A DNA stretch of 64,000 nucleotides from Hyphomicrobiales bacterium (GTDB taxonomy: Bacteria; Pseudomonadota; Alphaproteobacteria; Rhizobiales; Beijerinckiaceae), in NCBI GenBank assembly GCA_930633525.1, contig CAKNFP010000001.1, positions 2,954,001 to 3,018,000 of the forward strand. The letters are read 5' to 3'. The notes under the pieces are model-generated. The model saw nothing but the letters and a program-made list of their open reading frames with translations. It had not been told where the DNA came from and did no database searches. Below are positions 1 through 14,312 of the stretch, one piece after another (within the stretch, counting starts at the first letter, position 1; each line of letters starts with the position of its first letter). The position numbers and the translations under genes are program-made.

Positions 1-129
1 ATCGCCCATCGCGATCTCAAGCCCGAGCGGGACCATCCGGAACAGCTCACCGTATCGCTCTGGCTGGCGCGCGACCGCCGTGTCATCACCGATTTTCAAC
101 CGCGTTCGTCTCAACGGGAGGTTGCCTGA
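1..129 (+). CDS. ArsR-type regulator/SAM methyltransferase, C-terminal end (partial)
   Basis: An open frame from the left edge ends in TGA at 127-129 and encodes 42 residues, including PEQLTVSLWLARD. That tail resembles the end of the two-domain ArsR/SmtB-type regulator fused to a SAM-dependent methyltransferase, which commonly lies directly before metF in Hyphomicrobiales. The stop shares one base with the metF start (TGATG), so the two are translationally coupled. The functional domains lie outside the window, so the call rests on the tail motif and the gene order. Such proteins are thought to link SAM or methyl supply to met gene expression; that role is inferred here. Confidence 0.6.
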   Translation: MAHRDLKPERDHPEQLTVSLWLARDRRVITDFQPRSSQREVA

Positions 130-1049
130 TGGCACCCGCTTCTTTTCGCCCCAGCCGCCACAGCTCCCGGCCCGTGCGGGTATCCTTCGAGTTCTTCCCG
201 CCGAAGACACCGGCCATGGAAGAGACCCTGTGGGCTTCGATCGAGCGCCTGGCGCCGCTCAAGCCCAATTTCGTCTCCGTGACTTACGGCGCAGGCGGTT
301 CCACGCGCGAGCGCACCCACGCCACAGTGAAGCGCATCGTCGATGAGACAGCCCTGAGGCCCGCCGCCCACCTCACCTGTGTCTCGGCGACCCGCGCGGA
401 GGTCGACGAGGTCGCGCGCGGCTATTGGGACGCCGGCGTCCGACACATCGTGGCGCTGCGCGGCGATCCGGTCGCCGGCATCGGAACGGCCTACGAGGCG
501 CATCCCGGCGGCTACGCGTCGTCCTATGATCTCGTCGCGGGACTAAAGCGCATCGGTGATTTCGAGGTTACTGTCTCGGCCTATCCGGAAAAGCATCCCG
601 AGAGCCCCTCCATCGACGCCGACATCGACATTCTGAAACGCAAGGTCGACGCGGGCGCCGACCGGGCCGTCACCCAGTTCTTCTTCGATAACGACCTCTA
701 CCTGCGTTATATCGACAAGGTCCGGGCCGCCGGCATCGACATTCCAATCGTGCCGGGCATCCTGCCCGTACAGAACTTCAAGCAGGCCGCGAATTTCGCC
801 GAGCGCGCCGGCGCCAGCATGCCGGGCTGGCTCGCCGCACGCTTCGATGGCCTGGACGAGGATGTGGAAACCCGACGCCTCATCGCCGCGGCGGTCGCCG
901 CCGAGCAGGTCATCGATCTCGTTGACCGCGGCGTGACCGATCTCCACTTCTACACGATGAATCGTGCTGACTTGGTCTATGCAATTTGTCATCTCTTAGG
1001 GCTAAGAGCTGACACCGTCGCACCGGCCAAGGCCGTCGCGGCGGCTTGA
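129..1049 (+). CDS. metF: Methylenetetrahydrofolate reductase MetF
   Basis: A 306-residue cytoplasmic flavoprotein that reduces 5,10-methylene-THF to 5-methyl-THF, the methyl donor used by MetH downstream. The N-terminus has the family signature VSFEFFPPKT (about residues 17-26) with the catalytic Glu. It is followed by SVTYGAGGSTRERT, HLTCVS, ALRGDP (FAD site), YPEKHPES, and TQFFFDNDLYL near residue 180. The length matches single-domain bacterial MetF (about 300). The ATG at 129 overlaps the stop of the upstream regulator gene (TGATG), which fixes the start. Together with metH it supplies methionine from homocysteine. Confidence 0.97.
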   Translation: MAPASFRPSRHSSRPVRVSFEFFPPKTPAMEETLWASIERLAPLKPNFVSVTYGAGGSTRERTHATVKRIVDETALRPAAHLTCVSATRAEVDEVARGYWDAGVRHIVALRGDPVAGIGTAYEAHPGGYASSYDLVAGLKRIGDFEVTVSAYPEKHPESPSIDADIDILKRKVDAGADRAVTQFFFDNDLYLRYIDKVRAAGIDIPIVPGILPVQNFKQAANFAERAGASMPGWLAARFDGLDEDVETRRLIAAAVAAEQVIDLVDRGVTDLHFYTMNRADLVYAICHLLGLRADTVAPAKAVAAA

Positions 1050-1115
1050 GGACGCGACCTCCCTCGGCCTCTTTTTTGCGTCTTGTCAGGCGCGACTGTC
1101 AGGGAAATATCGTTC

Positions 1116-1240
1116 CCTCTCCCCGGTGGGGAGAGGGACAGGGTGAGGGTCCAACGCTTTCCATGGAATCCATGTCCCCTCGGAATCCATGTCCCCTCAC
1201 CCGGACGCTGCGCGTCCGACCTCTCCCCACCGGGGAGAGG
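1116..1240. repeat. Intergenic inverted-repeat element, copy 1
   Basis: A 125-bp element between metF and metH is bounded by CCTCTCCCCGGTGGGGAGAG(G) at 1116-1136 and its exact reverse complement at 1220-1240. The interior contains a short tandem duplication around GGAATCCATGTCCCCTC (about 1166-1198). Similar C-rich inverted ends occur at 5050-5209 and 8676-8836, which suggests a family of small non-coding interspersed repeats of REP/MITE type. No open frame of note lies inside. Confidence 0.75.
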
Positions 1241-1293
1241 TACACGCGCTGGTTCAACGTTAGCGCTTGAAATCACGGACGAAAGTTAACGCA

Positions 1294-5040
<3,747 letters not shown>

Positions 5041-5049
5041 GGGCACACC

Positions 5050-5209
5050 GATCCCTCCCCTCAGGGGAGGGTGGCGCCGCATGCGCCGGGTTGGGGCTAC
5101 CTCACGCTGACCCGGCGGAATACTGGCAGGCCTGGGGGCATCGGCCCAAGCCGCGTGACCCCACCCGACCTCGCTGACGCGAGGCCGCCCTGCCCCGAGG
5201 GGAGGGATC
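5050..5209. repeat. Intergenic inverted-repeat element, copy 2
   Basis: A 160-bp block between the convergent metH and MOSC genes has perfect 13-bp ends: GATCCCTCCCCTC at 5050-5062 and GAGGGGAGGGATC at 5197-5209. The C-rich inverted ends and the intergenic position resemble the elements at 1116-1240 and 8676-8836. The interior is GC-rich and shows no convincing gene. Confidence 0.7.
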
Positions 5210-5257
5210 AGCGCGCGCGGCCCTCGCGTGTCGTCCCCGGCGGGTTGCGCCGACGCC

Positions 5258-5878
5258 CTACCCCGCCAGATAGGCCCAATGCTCGGGGATGCGCGCGACG
5301 ACCTCCTCGCCCGGCATGATCACGCCGGGCCGCTCGACTGAGCCGACAAGCCCGCGCAGGCGCTTTGCCACCTTGACGAAATCGAGCGTGATTGCGGGTC
5401 GCCCGGGATGAGCATCGGCAATCATCTGGCCCGCGTATTTGCAAGGGGCATTCTGGCCTTCGATCGCGATGACCACGCCGCCGGCGAACATCAGCCGTGT
5501 ACGCGGAGGGATCATCGAGAACGCAGGCAGTCCTTCCACGACGATATTGCCACCGATCCATTCGGCCTTGACCGACGGGATGTCCAATCCGGCTGCAATC
5601 TCCGCCAGCTCTTCCGCAGCCAGCAGGGAGATCTGGCGATCATTGCGCATCTCGGTGCCGCGCGGATACCAGGGCTCCCGCGCGCCGGAGCGACGGGTGA
5701 AACCGAAGTGCCGGTCACCGGGAATGCCTTCATAGGTGATTGTGAGGGCCGGCACCGCCACCGTCTCGAAATCATAGGTGCCGCCGCCCTGCCCCGCCTT
5801 GAGCGTCGCCGTGACCCGGCCATGGAGCCGGCGGCCGGGAAAGATCCTCGGCCCGAACAGATCGCCCGTTCCCGTCAC
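5258..5878 (-). CDS. MOSC domain-containing protein
   Basis: A 206-residue protein of the MOSC (molybdenum cofactor sulfurase C-terminal) fold, a family that binds sulfur or Moco ligands; the substrate is not known here. Recognisable parts are GDRHFGFTRRSG, a conserved region NDRQISLLAAEEL, and the family cysteine in GQNAPCKYAG, followed by RGLVGSVERPGVI. The start is GTG at 5876-5878, overlapping the stop of the upstream methyltransferase gene (GTGA). A longer in-frame ATG would run deep into that gene, so the coupled GTG is preferred. It is the last gene of a probable three-gene minus-strand unit. Confidence 0.85.
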   Translation of the reverse strand: MTGTGDLFGPRIFPGRRLHGRVTATLKAGQGGGTYDFETVAVPALTITYEGIPGDRHFGFTRRSGAREPWYPRGTEMRNDRQISLLAAEELAEIAAGLDIPSVKAEWIGGNIVVEGLPAFSMIPPRTRLMFAGGVVIAIEGQNAPCKYAGQMIADAHPGRPAITLDFVKVAKRLRGLVGSVERPGVIMPGEEVVARIPEHWAYLAG

Positions 5879-6651
5879 GCGGCCTTCTCGGCGACTATGA
5901 AGAGACGTGGAAAAGCGAGCAGCACCTTGCCGTCGATGCGCGGCGGATAGCCCTCGGTCAGCCGATCGAGATATTCGGCCAGAAAAGCCGCCTGCTCGCC
6001 GGCGTCCAACGGCGCGAGGAACGGCCGCAGGCCCGTCGCCTTCAACCATTCGATGATCGCCGCCGGGCCCTCCAGCGGATGCTGATAAACCGTCTGCCAG
6101 ATATCCACACGCCGGGAGAGGGGCTTCAGGAGATCATAAAGATGACCCGGCGGCGCAAGCGGCACACGCGCCACGCTCGTCTTGGCGAGCTTCTCACGCC
6201 AGCGTTCATCCCGCGCCACGTCGCGCATCAGCGCATGCGAAGGCTCCGTCAGGTTGTTGGGCATCTGTACGGCCAGGATGCCGCCGGGCGCGAGCAACGT
6301 CATCAGATGCGGGAGAAGCGCATCATGGTTCGGCAGCCACTGCAGCACCGCGTTGGCGAACAGCACGTCGACCGGTTGCTCCGGGCGCCAGGTGGCGACA
6401 TCGGCTTCGATGAAGGTGGCGCGCGGCAGGCGCTGGCGCGCTTTTTCCAGCATGTCGGGCGATGTGTCCACGCCGATGACGTCAGCGTCGGGAAAGCGCG
6501 CCGCGAGCAATTCCGTGGAGTTGCCCGGGCCGCAGCCGAGATCGACCACGCGCCGGGCCTTGCCGGGCGAGACCTGTGCCAGGAGATCGGCGGAAGGCCG
6601 CGTGCGCTCGTCCTCGAACTTCAGATACAGCCGGGCGTTCCAATCCGCCAT
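5875..6651 (-). CDS. tam: Trans-aconitate 2-methyltransferase-like protein
   Basis: A 258-residue class I SAM-dependent methyltransferase close in length to E. coli Tam (252). It starts MADWNARLYLKFEDERTRPS, a typical Tam N-terminus. Motif I is VVDLGCGPGNSTELLA, followed by DVIGVDTSPDMLEKA, an LFANAVLQWLP segment and a C-terminal EYLDRLTEGYPPRIDGKVLL typical of Tam. Tam methylates trans-aconitate, a spontaneous inhibitor formed from cis-aconitate. ATG 6651 is used, because the upstream in-frame ATG adds residues without homology. It lies 117 bp after the transglycosylase gene and is coupled to the MOSC gene. Confidence 0.88.
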   Translation of the reverse strand: MADWNARLYLKFEDERTRPSADLLAQVSPGKARRVVDLGCGPGNSTELLAARFPDADVIGVDTSPDMLEKARQRLPRATFIEADVATWRPEQPVDVLFANAVLQWLPNHDALLPHLMTLLAPGGILAVQMPNNLTEPSHALMRDVARDERWREKLAKTSVARVPLAPPGHLYDLLKPLSRRVDIWQTVYQHPLEGPAAIIEWLKATGLRPFLAPLDAGEQAAFLAEYLDRLTEGYPPRIDGKVLLAFPRLFIVAEKAA

Positions 6652-6768
6652 GATGCTCTCCCTTACTGACGATTTCGCCGGAACCAATCCGCGACGGACG
6701 GACTTGCTCCGGCTTGATAGCATCCGCCATCTCGACGCGCAGGATGGTGAACCGCAGGGCTGCTCCGA

Positions 6769-7995
6769 TCAGCGCGCCGCCTGCAGAGCCTTCAGTACAG
6801 CTTCGCCGGGCCAGCAGTCCACAGGAAGGCCGCGCGCCTCCTGATAGAGGCCGATGGCGAGCCGTGTCCGCATGCCGGCGCGCCCGTCGATGGTCTCGGC
6901 ATAGTGGCCATGGCGGGTGAGTTCCCGCTGGATGGCGGCGATACCGGCGGTCGAGGCCTGCTTCATGCCCTGCCACGGGGTGGCGAAGGGCCTTCCCCCA
7001 TCGATCAGATCCGCCAAATGGCCGACATAAAGGACATAGAGATCCGAAAAATTATAGGCCTTCAGGGCGTAGTAGTTGCGGGTGATCAGGAAGGCCGGGC
7101 CGTAGGCACCGGCGGGCATGAACAGCGAGGCTTGCGCCGCGCGGTCTGTGGCGCTCGGCGTCTTGCCGCCGATGACGGTGAACCCGCGCGCCAGCCACTG
7201 CGCCACGGTCATCGCCTGTTCGGGATCGGCATGGCCGCAGGTGAACCCCGCCGCGGGGTTCACCTCCAGCGCCCAGTCAAGACCGCGCACCCAGCCCTCA
7301 CCGGCCAGGTGATTGGCGATCGAGGCCAAGGCATCGGTCTCCGAGGTCCAGATATCGACCCGGCCTGAGCCGTCGAAATCGACACCATATTTGTAATATT
7401 GCGACGGCAGCATCTGGGTGAGGCCGATGGCGCCCGCCCAGGAGCTGCGCAGCGCCGAGCGCGTCACCACGCCGTCCTGCAGCATCTTGAGTGCGAGCAG
7501 GAATTCCTGTCGGAATTCGGCTTTGCGGCGCCCGACGAAAGCCTGGGTCGCCAGAACGCGCACGGCATCATAGGGCACTTTGGCCGCGCCGAATGCGGTC
7601 TCCCTCCCCCAGATGGCGAGTACCACAGAGCCAGGAACACCATAGCGACGTTCAATTGCCACCAGGGCCTGCTTATGGCGTGCAAGATATTGGCGCCCCC
7701 TTGCCGCCTGTGCCGCCAGGGCCTTCGGCGCGAGATACTGCGCCGGCGTCTGTGTGAATTCGGACTGCCCGGCGTTGGAAGGTCCACGGCGACCGGGAAG
7801 ATCGAGATTGGGGAGGCTCAGATCAGGGGTCAAGCCCGCCGTCTCGGCATCGAAGGTCGCGGCTGTGACACCGGCGGAGGATGCCTCGGCTCGGATCCCG
7901 TTGAGGAAAGCGCCGAAGTCCTGGGCCAGGACAGCCTGTGATGCAAAGCCCTGGAAAAGTGCAACGGCGATGAGGGTAAGGACGGAATGTCGCAA
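6769..7995 (-). CDS. Lytic murein transglycosylase (MltB-like) with peptidoglycan-binding domain
   Basis: A 408-residue exported enzyme that cleaves peptidoglycan glycan strands, leaving 1,6-anhydro ends. It has a cleavable signal peptide (MRHSVLTLIAVALFQGFASQ ending AVLAQ). An SLT_2/MltB catalytic domain follows, with the catalytic Glu132 in IWGRETAFG and the supporting motifs SSWAGAIGLTQMLPSQYYKY and NYYALKAYN. The C-terminal 60 residues (TRHGHYAETIDGRAGMRTRL onward) form a PG_binding_1 domain. No lipobox is seen, so it is probably soluble in the periplasm. It is the first gene of the minus-strand set with tam and the MOSC gene. Confidence 0.92.
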   Translation of the reverse strand: MRHSVLTLIAVALFQGFASQAVLAQDFGAFLNGIRAEASSAGVTAATFDAETAGLTPDLSLPNLDLPGRRGPSNAGQSEFTQTPAQYLAPKALAAQAARGRQYLARHKQALVAIERRYGVPGSVVLAIWGRETAFGAAKVPYDAVRVLATQAFVGRRKAEFRQEFLLALKMLQDGVVTRSALRSSWAGAIGLTQMLPSQYYKYGVDFDGSGRVDIWTSETDALASIANHLAGEGWVRGLDWALEVNPAAGFTCGHADPEQAMTVAQWLARGFTVIGGKTPSATDRAAQASLFMPAGAYGPAFLITRNYYALKAYNFSDLYVLYVGHLADLIDGGRPFATPWQGMKQASTAGIAAIQRELTRHGHYAETIDGRAGMRTRLAIGLYQEARGLPVDCWPGEAVLKALQAAR

Positions 7996-8116
7996 TCAGG
8001 CACCTCGGGGGCCGGAACCAAAAGGTTGTACTGCGCCTATCTTGCGCAACAAGGCTGAAATGCGCCATCACAGGTTTAACATGAGCATCAGTCGTATGCG
8101 TCGGCGTGGTGGGCGA

Positions 8117-8641
8117 ATGGCAAGGCAGACGATGACTATTCTGGCAGCCCGTATTGCGGGCAAGGTGGCCGCAATAATCGCGATCGCACTCGGTCTCGCC
8201 GCAGGCGTGATGTTGCCGCATGGCCAGGCCGTGGCACAGGACAATCCTGTCGCCATCTGCCGCAATGTCGGCGACGACAACATGCTCCGCCCATTGCCCC
8301 CCACCCTCCTCGACGCGGCCAAAGCCGCTTTCGGCGAAAGCCTGGAGGGGTTGGACCAGGCCAATACCGGCGTATGGCGATGCATGGGCGGACGCGCCTA
8401 TGTGTGCCTTCCCGGTGGCGAACGTCATTGCGGCCGCGCCGACAGCCAGCCGATGGCCACGCCCGAAGCCAGCGCCTATTGCCGCACGCATCCGGACAGC
8501 GCCGCCGTGCCGAGCCACGCCACGGGTCGTGACACCATTTTTGCGTGGGGCTGCGAGGGCAAGGCCGTGAAGAATAAGGGAGGCGTGCGCAGTGTGGACC
8601 CGCGCGGCTTCGTCAAGGAATACTGGCAGGCCCTGCCATGA
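8117..8641 (+). CDS. Small exported protein, unknown function
   Basis: 174 residues from ATG 8117. The N-terminus is basic followed by a hydrophobic stretch (AAIIAIALGLAAGVM) and AVAQDNP, a likely signal peptide with cleavage after AQ. The mature part has six well-spaced cysteines (ICRNV, WRCMGG, YVCLPG, RHCGRA, AYCRTH, WGCEG), suggesting disulfide bonds in the periplasm. Small proteins of this type are seen in Hyphomicrobiales without assigned function. In-frame ATGs at 8060 and 8081 are alternative starts. It is divergent from the transglycosylase gene. Confidence 0.7.
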   Translation: MARQTMTILAARIAGKVAAIIAIALGLAAGVMLPHGQAVAQDNPVAICRNVGDDNMLRPLPPTLLDAAKAAFGESLEGLDQANTGVWRCMGGRAYVCLPGGERHCGRADSQPMATPEASAYCRTHPDSAAVPSHATGRDTIFAWGCEGKAVKNKGGVRSVDPRGFVKEYWQALP

Positions 8642-8675
8642 AGGCCGGATCGCGCGCCTGATTGATAGGGTCGAG

Positions 8676-8836
8676 CCCCCACCCCTTACCCCTCCCCGCG
8701 AGGGGGAGGGGCGAGGCAACGTCGGGCCTTTATGTCAAACCGGGTGTATGGGAAGGCTTTGGAGCGCAGACGCGCTGTCCAGGAATCGCAACGTGGAAAC
8801 GCCCCTCCCCTCGCGTGGAGGGGTAAGGGGTGGGGG
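8676..8836. repeat. Intergenic inverted-repeat element, copy 3
   Basis: A 161-bp block between two convergent genes has perfect 20-bp inverted ends: CCCCCACCCCTTACCCCTCC at 8676-8695 and its complement at 8817-8836. An inner pair of CCCTCCCC/GGGGAGGGG tracts lies just inside. It is similar in size and end character to 5050-5209. Confidence 0.75.
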
Positions 8837-8851
8837 ACATGCGCCCGCCGC

Positions 8852-10507
<1,656 letters not shown>

Positions 10508-10724
10508 GAAAAACGAGCTCCACCCCCGCGCACGGTAGCGACGGATCAGACTTTCAGGGATTTGCCTCGTATCTAACGACCGGCCGCCCGAACGGCAAGG
10601 GCCGGCGTATTTTGAAGAGCTTATCGCCACGGATTTGCGGATGGCGGCACGCCGATGTTAGGCTGTCCCATCAGCCAACGTAAACCGCTCCGCCCTCCTC
10701 TGTCATGAAAGGAGATGCCCCGGC

Positions 10725-11909
10725 ATGACGCTCGGCGCCTTGCTCGCTTCGATCCGCGAGACCCTGTTCTGGATCCCTGACTGGATCTACGCCATCCTGC
10801 TGCTCACCTCTGCCGCAGGCCTCGCCCTCCTCCTCCACCGCACAATCAAGCGCCTGCTGCGCCGATTGATCGGGCCTACACATCCCTTCCTGCAGCAGTT
10901 GGTGACGAAGACCGATGGGCCACGCCGGATGGCTGTGGTTGTCTTCGCCCTTGCCGTCGTCCTGCCCGCAACGCCCCTCGCCTCTGCCGCCGCCCTGACG
11001 CTCGCCAAGGTGCTGCTGGTCGCCTTCATCGTTCTCGTCGGCTGGAGTGCGCTCACCGCCGTCGAACTGGCCTGTCAATTCCATCTCCGGCGCTTCCGCA
11101 TCGACACGGACGACAACCTGCTCGCCCGCAAGCACCTGACCCAGGTCAACATTCTGAAGCGCACGGTGAACATCCTCGTTGTGATCATCACCACCGCGGC
11201 CGTGCTGATGACGTTCAGCGCCGTTCGGCAGTACGGCGTCAGTCTCATTGCCTCGGCCGGCGCCGCCGGTCTCATTGTCGGCCTCGCCGCAAGGCCCATC
11301 CTCGCCAACCTGATCGCGGGCATCCAGATCGCGATCACGCAGCCCATCCGCATCGACGATGCGGTCGTCGTCGAGGGTGAATGGGGCTGGATCGAGGAAA
11401 TCACCGCCACCTATGTGGTGATCAAGATCTGGGATTGGCGGCGGCTCGTCGTGCCGCTCTCCTATTTCATCGAGCAGCCCTTCCAGAACTGGACGCGGAC
11501 ATCCGGCCAGATCATCGGCAGCGTGTTCTTGTATGCCGACTACACCGCGCCGGTCGACAAATTGCGCGCCAAACTGGAAGAGATCGTCAAAGCCTCGCCG
11601 TTCTGGGACGGCGCGGTGGTGAACCTGCAGGTCGTGGAAGCCGAAAACGAGACGCTCAAGCTGCGCGCCTTGATGAGCGCACGCACTTCTCCGCGGGCCT
11701 GGGATCTGCGTTGCGAGGTTCGTGAAAAGCTCCTTGCCTTCCTCCAGACGGACTATCCGCATGCCCTGCCCCGTCGCCGCGCCGAACTTATCGAGGCGCA
11801 AGGATATGACGGCGACGGCGGCGCGCATGGCCCGGTCCGCAAACGGGTCAAGGCTGACGACCTGTCCGTTTCGCCCGATCGATCTCCTGTCGCAGCAGCA
11901 ACCGGCTGA
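10725..11909 (+). CDS. MscS-family mechanosensitive ion channel
   Basis: A 394-residue inner-membrane protein. Hydrophobic segments lie near residues 17-37, 65-85, 93-113, 144-162 and 170-192. The last, rich in Ala and Gly (LIASAGAAGLIVGLAARPIL), corresponds to the pore-lining TM3 of MscS. The following ANLIAGIQIAITQPIRIDDAVVV and GWIEEITATYVVIKIWDWRR are the hallmark beta domain. The C-terminus is a cytoplasmic alpha/beta domain. Such channels open under membrane tension in osmotic downshock. A strong AGGAGA ribosome site precedes ATG 10725. Confidence 0.92.
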   Translation: MTLGALLASIRETLFWIPDWIYAILLLTSAAGLALLLHRTIKRLLRRLIGPTHPFLQQLVTKTDGPRRMAVVVFALAVVLPATPLASAAALTLAKVLLVAFIVLVGWSALTAVELACQFHLRRFRIDTDDNLLARKHLTQVNILKRTVNILVVIITTAAVLMTFSAVRQYGVSLIASAGAAGLIVGLAARPILANLIAGIQIAITQPIRIDDAVVVEGEWGWIEEITATYVVIKIWDWRRLVVPLSYFIEQPFQNWTRTSGQIIGSVFLYADYTAPVDKLRAKLEEIVKASPFWDGAVVNLQVVEAENETLKLRALMSARTSPRAWDLRCEVREKLLAFLQTDYPHALPRRRAELIEAQGYDGDGGAHGPVRKRVKADDLSVSPDRSPVAAATG

Positions 11910-12154
11910 CGCGCTTGCTGGAAATGCAAGCCCGGCAGGCCTCGCGCGAGCGAAAGCTCTTCCCATGCCGTCGCCTGATGCTTTAGAGCAAGGCGTCGGC
12001 ACTTATTGCCAGAGGCCTGTGCAGTGAGCGCTAACATCGATTACATCTCCCATCACGCGGGAGGAACGGATGGGTCATGCCCATCCGCCTGCAGGGACTA
12101 GCATGAGGTTGCGGCGGGGCATGCGGCCCAGTCGCAGTGCAATCGGAGGAAGCG

Positions 12155-13594
12155 ATGACTGACCACTCCAAGAATTACATTGCTGGCGAATGGGTCAGCG
12201 GCACCGAGGCGGCCCCTGACATTAACCCCTCGAACACCGCTGATATCGTTGGACAGTTCGTGCGCGCCAGCGCCGCCGACGCCGACCGCGCTATCGCCGC
12301 CGCCCGCGCCGCGCTGCCGGCCTGGTCGCGCACGACGCCACAGGAGCGCCACGACATCCTGAAGAAGGTTGGCGACGAGATCCTCGCACGCAAGGACGAG
12401 CTCGGCCGTCTTCTGTCGCGCGAGGAAGGCAAGACCTTGCCCGAAGGCATCGGCGAGGCGGCTCGCGCCGGCCAGATCTTCCTGTTCTTCGCCCAGGAGA
12501 CCCTGCGGCTTGCCGGCGAGAAGCTCGCGTCCGTGCGTCCGGGCATCGACATCGAAGTCACCCGCGAGCCCGTCGGCGTCGTCGGCATCATCGCGCCGTG
12601 GAATTTCCCCATCGCCATTCCTGCCTGGAAGATCGCTCCCGCGCTCGCCTACGGCAACACGGTGGTGTTCAAGCCGGCCGATCTGGTGCCAGGCTCCGCG
12701 CACGCGCTCGCGGAGATCATTGTCCGCGCCGGCATTCCGTCGGGCGTGTTCAATCTCGTCATGGGCCGTGGCTCGATCGTCGGCAACGCGCTCCTGAAGA
12801 GCCGCGGCGTCGATGCCATCAGCTTCACGGGTTCCGTCGCGACCGGGCGCCAGATCGCCGCGACCTGCGTCGAGACCATGAAGAAGTTCCAGCTCGAGAT
12901 GGGTGGCAAGAACCCGCTTGTCGTGCTCGATGACGCGGATCTCAAAACGGCCGTCGAAGTCGCCGTCAACGGCGCCTATTTCTCGACGGGCCAGCGCTGC
13001 ACCGCCTCTTCGCGCTTCATCGTCACCGAGGGCATCCACGACAAGTTCGTCGATGCGGTCACCGAACGCCTGAAGGGCCTCGTCATCGACGACGCGCTCA
13101 AGGCCGGCACGCATATCGGCCCCGTCGTCGACCAGTCGCAGCTCGACCAGAACCTTTCCTATGTCAAGCTCGGCAAGGACGAAGGCGCTAAGCTGGTCTA
13201 CGGCGGCGAGCTTCTGAACCGCGAGTCGCCCGGCTTCTACATGGCCCCCGCCCTGTTCACCGACGTCGATCCGCAGACGCGCATCTCCCGTGAGGAGATC
13301 TTCGGGCCCGTCGCGACGGTATCACGCGCCAAGAACTATGATGAGGCGCTGGCTCTCGCCAACGACACCCAGTTCGGCCTGTCATCCGGCATCGTCACCA
13401 CCAGCCTGAAACACGCCTCGCACTTCAAGCGCAACGCCGAGGCCGGCATGGTGATGGTCAACCTGCCGACAGCGGGTGTCGACTATCATGTGCCGTTCGG
13501 CGGCCGGAAGGGCTCGAGCTACGGCCCACGTGAGCAGGGTCGCTATGCGGCTGAATTCTACACGACCGTGAAGACCGCCTATACACTGCCGTAG
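12155..13594 (+). CDS. Aldehyde dehydrogenase, alpha-ketoglutarate semialdehyde dehydrogenase type
   Basis: A 479-residue NAD(P)+-dependent aldehyde dehydrogenase. The catalytic Cys282 is in GQRCTASSRF and the general base Glu248 in QLEMGGKNP; the cofactor region includes PWNFPIAIP and FTGSVATGR. The C-terminal GGRKGSSYGPREQG and EFYTTVKTAYT are typical of enzymes oxidising 2,5-dioxovalerate to 2-oxoglutarate in pentonate and hexarate breakdown. The exact substrate is inferred. ATG 12155 has an upstream GGAGGAAG ribosome site. The sugar-acid genes at 18.5-24 kb make a carbohydrate-acid role plausible, though the island at 14-18 kb separates them. Confidence 0.88.
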   Translation: MTDHSKNYIAGEWVSGTEAAPDINPSNTADIVGQFVRASAADADRAIAAARAALPAWSRTTPQERHDILKKVGDEILARKDELGRLLSREEGKTLPEGIGEAARAGQIFLFFAQETLRLAGEKLASVRPGIDIEVTREPVGVVGIIAPWNFPIAIPAWKIAPALAYGNTVVFKPADLVPGSAHALAEIIVRAGIPSGVFNLVMGRGSIVGNALLKSRGVDAISFTGSVATGRQIAATCVETMKKFQLEMGGKNPLVVLDDADLKTAVEVAVNGAYFSTGQRCTASSRFIVTEGIHDKFVDAVTERLKGLVIDDALKAGTHIGPVVDQSQLDQNLSYVKLGKDEGAKLVYGGELLNRESPGFYMAPALFTDVDPQTRISREEIFGPVATVSRAKNYDEALALANDTQFGLSSGIVTTSLKHASHFKRNAEAGMVMVNLPTAGVDYHVPFGGRKGSSYGPREQGRYAAEFYTTVKTAYTLP

Positions 13595-13619
13595 CCACGG
13601 CCTCACGACCCTCAGGGAC

Positions 13620-13650
13620 GATCCGGCGCGGGCTGCGCCGGATCGTTTAT
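13620..13650 (+). terminator. Rho-independent terminator after aldehyde dehydrogenase gene
   Basis: Perfect 10-bp stem GATCCGGCGC / GCGCCGGATC (13620-13629 and 13635-13644) with a 5-base loop, followed by GTTTATC. It lies 26 bases after the stop codon. Confidence 0.85.
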
Positions 13651-14312
13651 CGTTTAGCCCCGTCCCGGCGCCTCCAGCCGTGGAGAGCCGGGACGCACCG
13701 TGGCAAGGACGCCTGGTCCAGACGTCGGCACGTTCAGACAATGTAATTTGCCCTTGCTGTTCACGCCGCAAACAAAATCCAAATTCAAAGTATTTAAGAG
13801 GAGCTACGGCTCAATATCCGTAGCATTTATTATAATAATATAATTTTCTCATAAGCGATTCACATATCGAGATATCATTCTCTCAGAATGCGAAAACAAT
13901 ATCCACCGGCAAAATTATGGTCGCCCGAAATGCGATGAGAAACGCGCCCATCACGCCTTCGGAGATCATTCATTATGCAGACGACCGGCAATAACCTTTA
14001 GCAGGCCATGAGGAGACGACCACATGGCCGACTTGACCAGAAGCAACACCATCTATCCCTGCCTCGATCATCCTGCATGATGCGCGGGCCCGCTCGATTC
14101 CGGCCGCGACGCGGCCAGTCGCAGGCGCCCCCCCGGCACCAACCAGATCTAAGCGCAAGTGTAGCATCGGCGCGAAGGAATGCGACGACGTCATTCGTCG
14201 GAATCAAAATAATAATTATGAATATATCCGCAATATATTGAGATAATTGCCACAAAAATCGAACGATAGTCGCTGAATATATCGATCCATAAGAATTCGA
14301 TCAAAATCGAAA
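13651..14312. other. Long non-coding region, AT-rich at both ends
   Basis: No convincing gene in 660 bases. From about 13770 the composition falls sharply in GC (runs such as TTTATTATAATAATATAATTT near 13830), returns to GC-rich near 14000-14180, and is AT-rich again up to the RTX-type gene at 14313. A micro-frame at 14024-14080 (18 codons, MADLTRSNTIYPCLDHPA) has a good AGGAGA ribosome site and might be a leader or a decayed gene end. The AT-rich stretches probably hold the promoter of the downstream gene and point to DNA gained by transfer. Confidence 0.5.

Noticed and set aside
1050..1293. Possible SAM or cobalamin riboswitch ahead of metH
   Set aside because: No conserved riboswitch core was recognised; the gap is mostly the inverted-repeat element.
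10671..12002. 443-codon minus-strand frame opposite the MscS gene
   Set aside because: No recognisable motif, low-complexity Glu/Gly/Asp-rich content, and fully antisense to a clear membrane channel gene.
12098..13114. 338-codon minus-strand frame across the aldehyde dehydrogenase gene
   Set aside because: Shadow of a high-GC coding region; the plus-strand product has all catalytic motifs.
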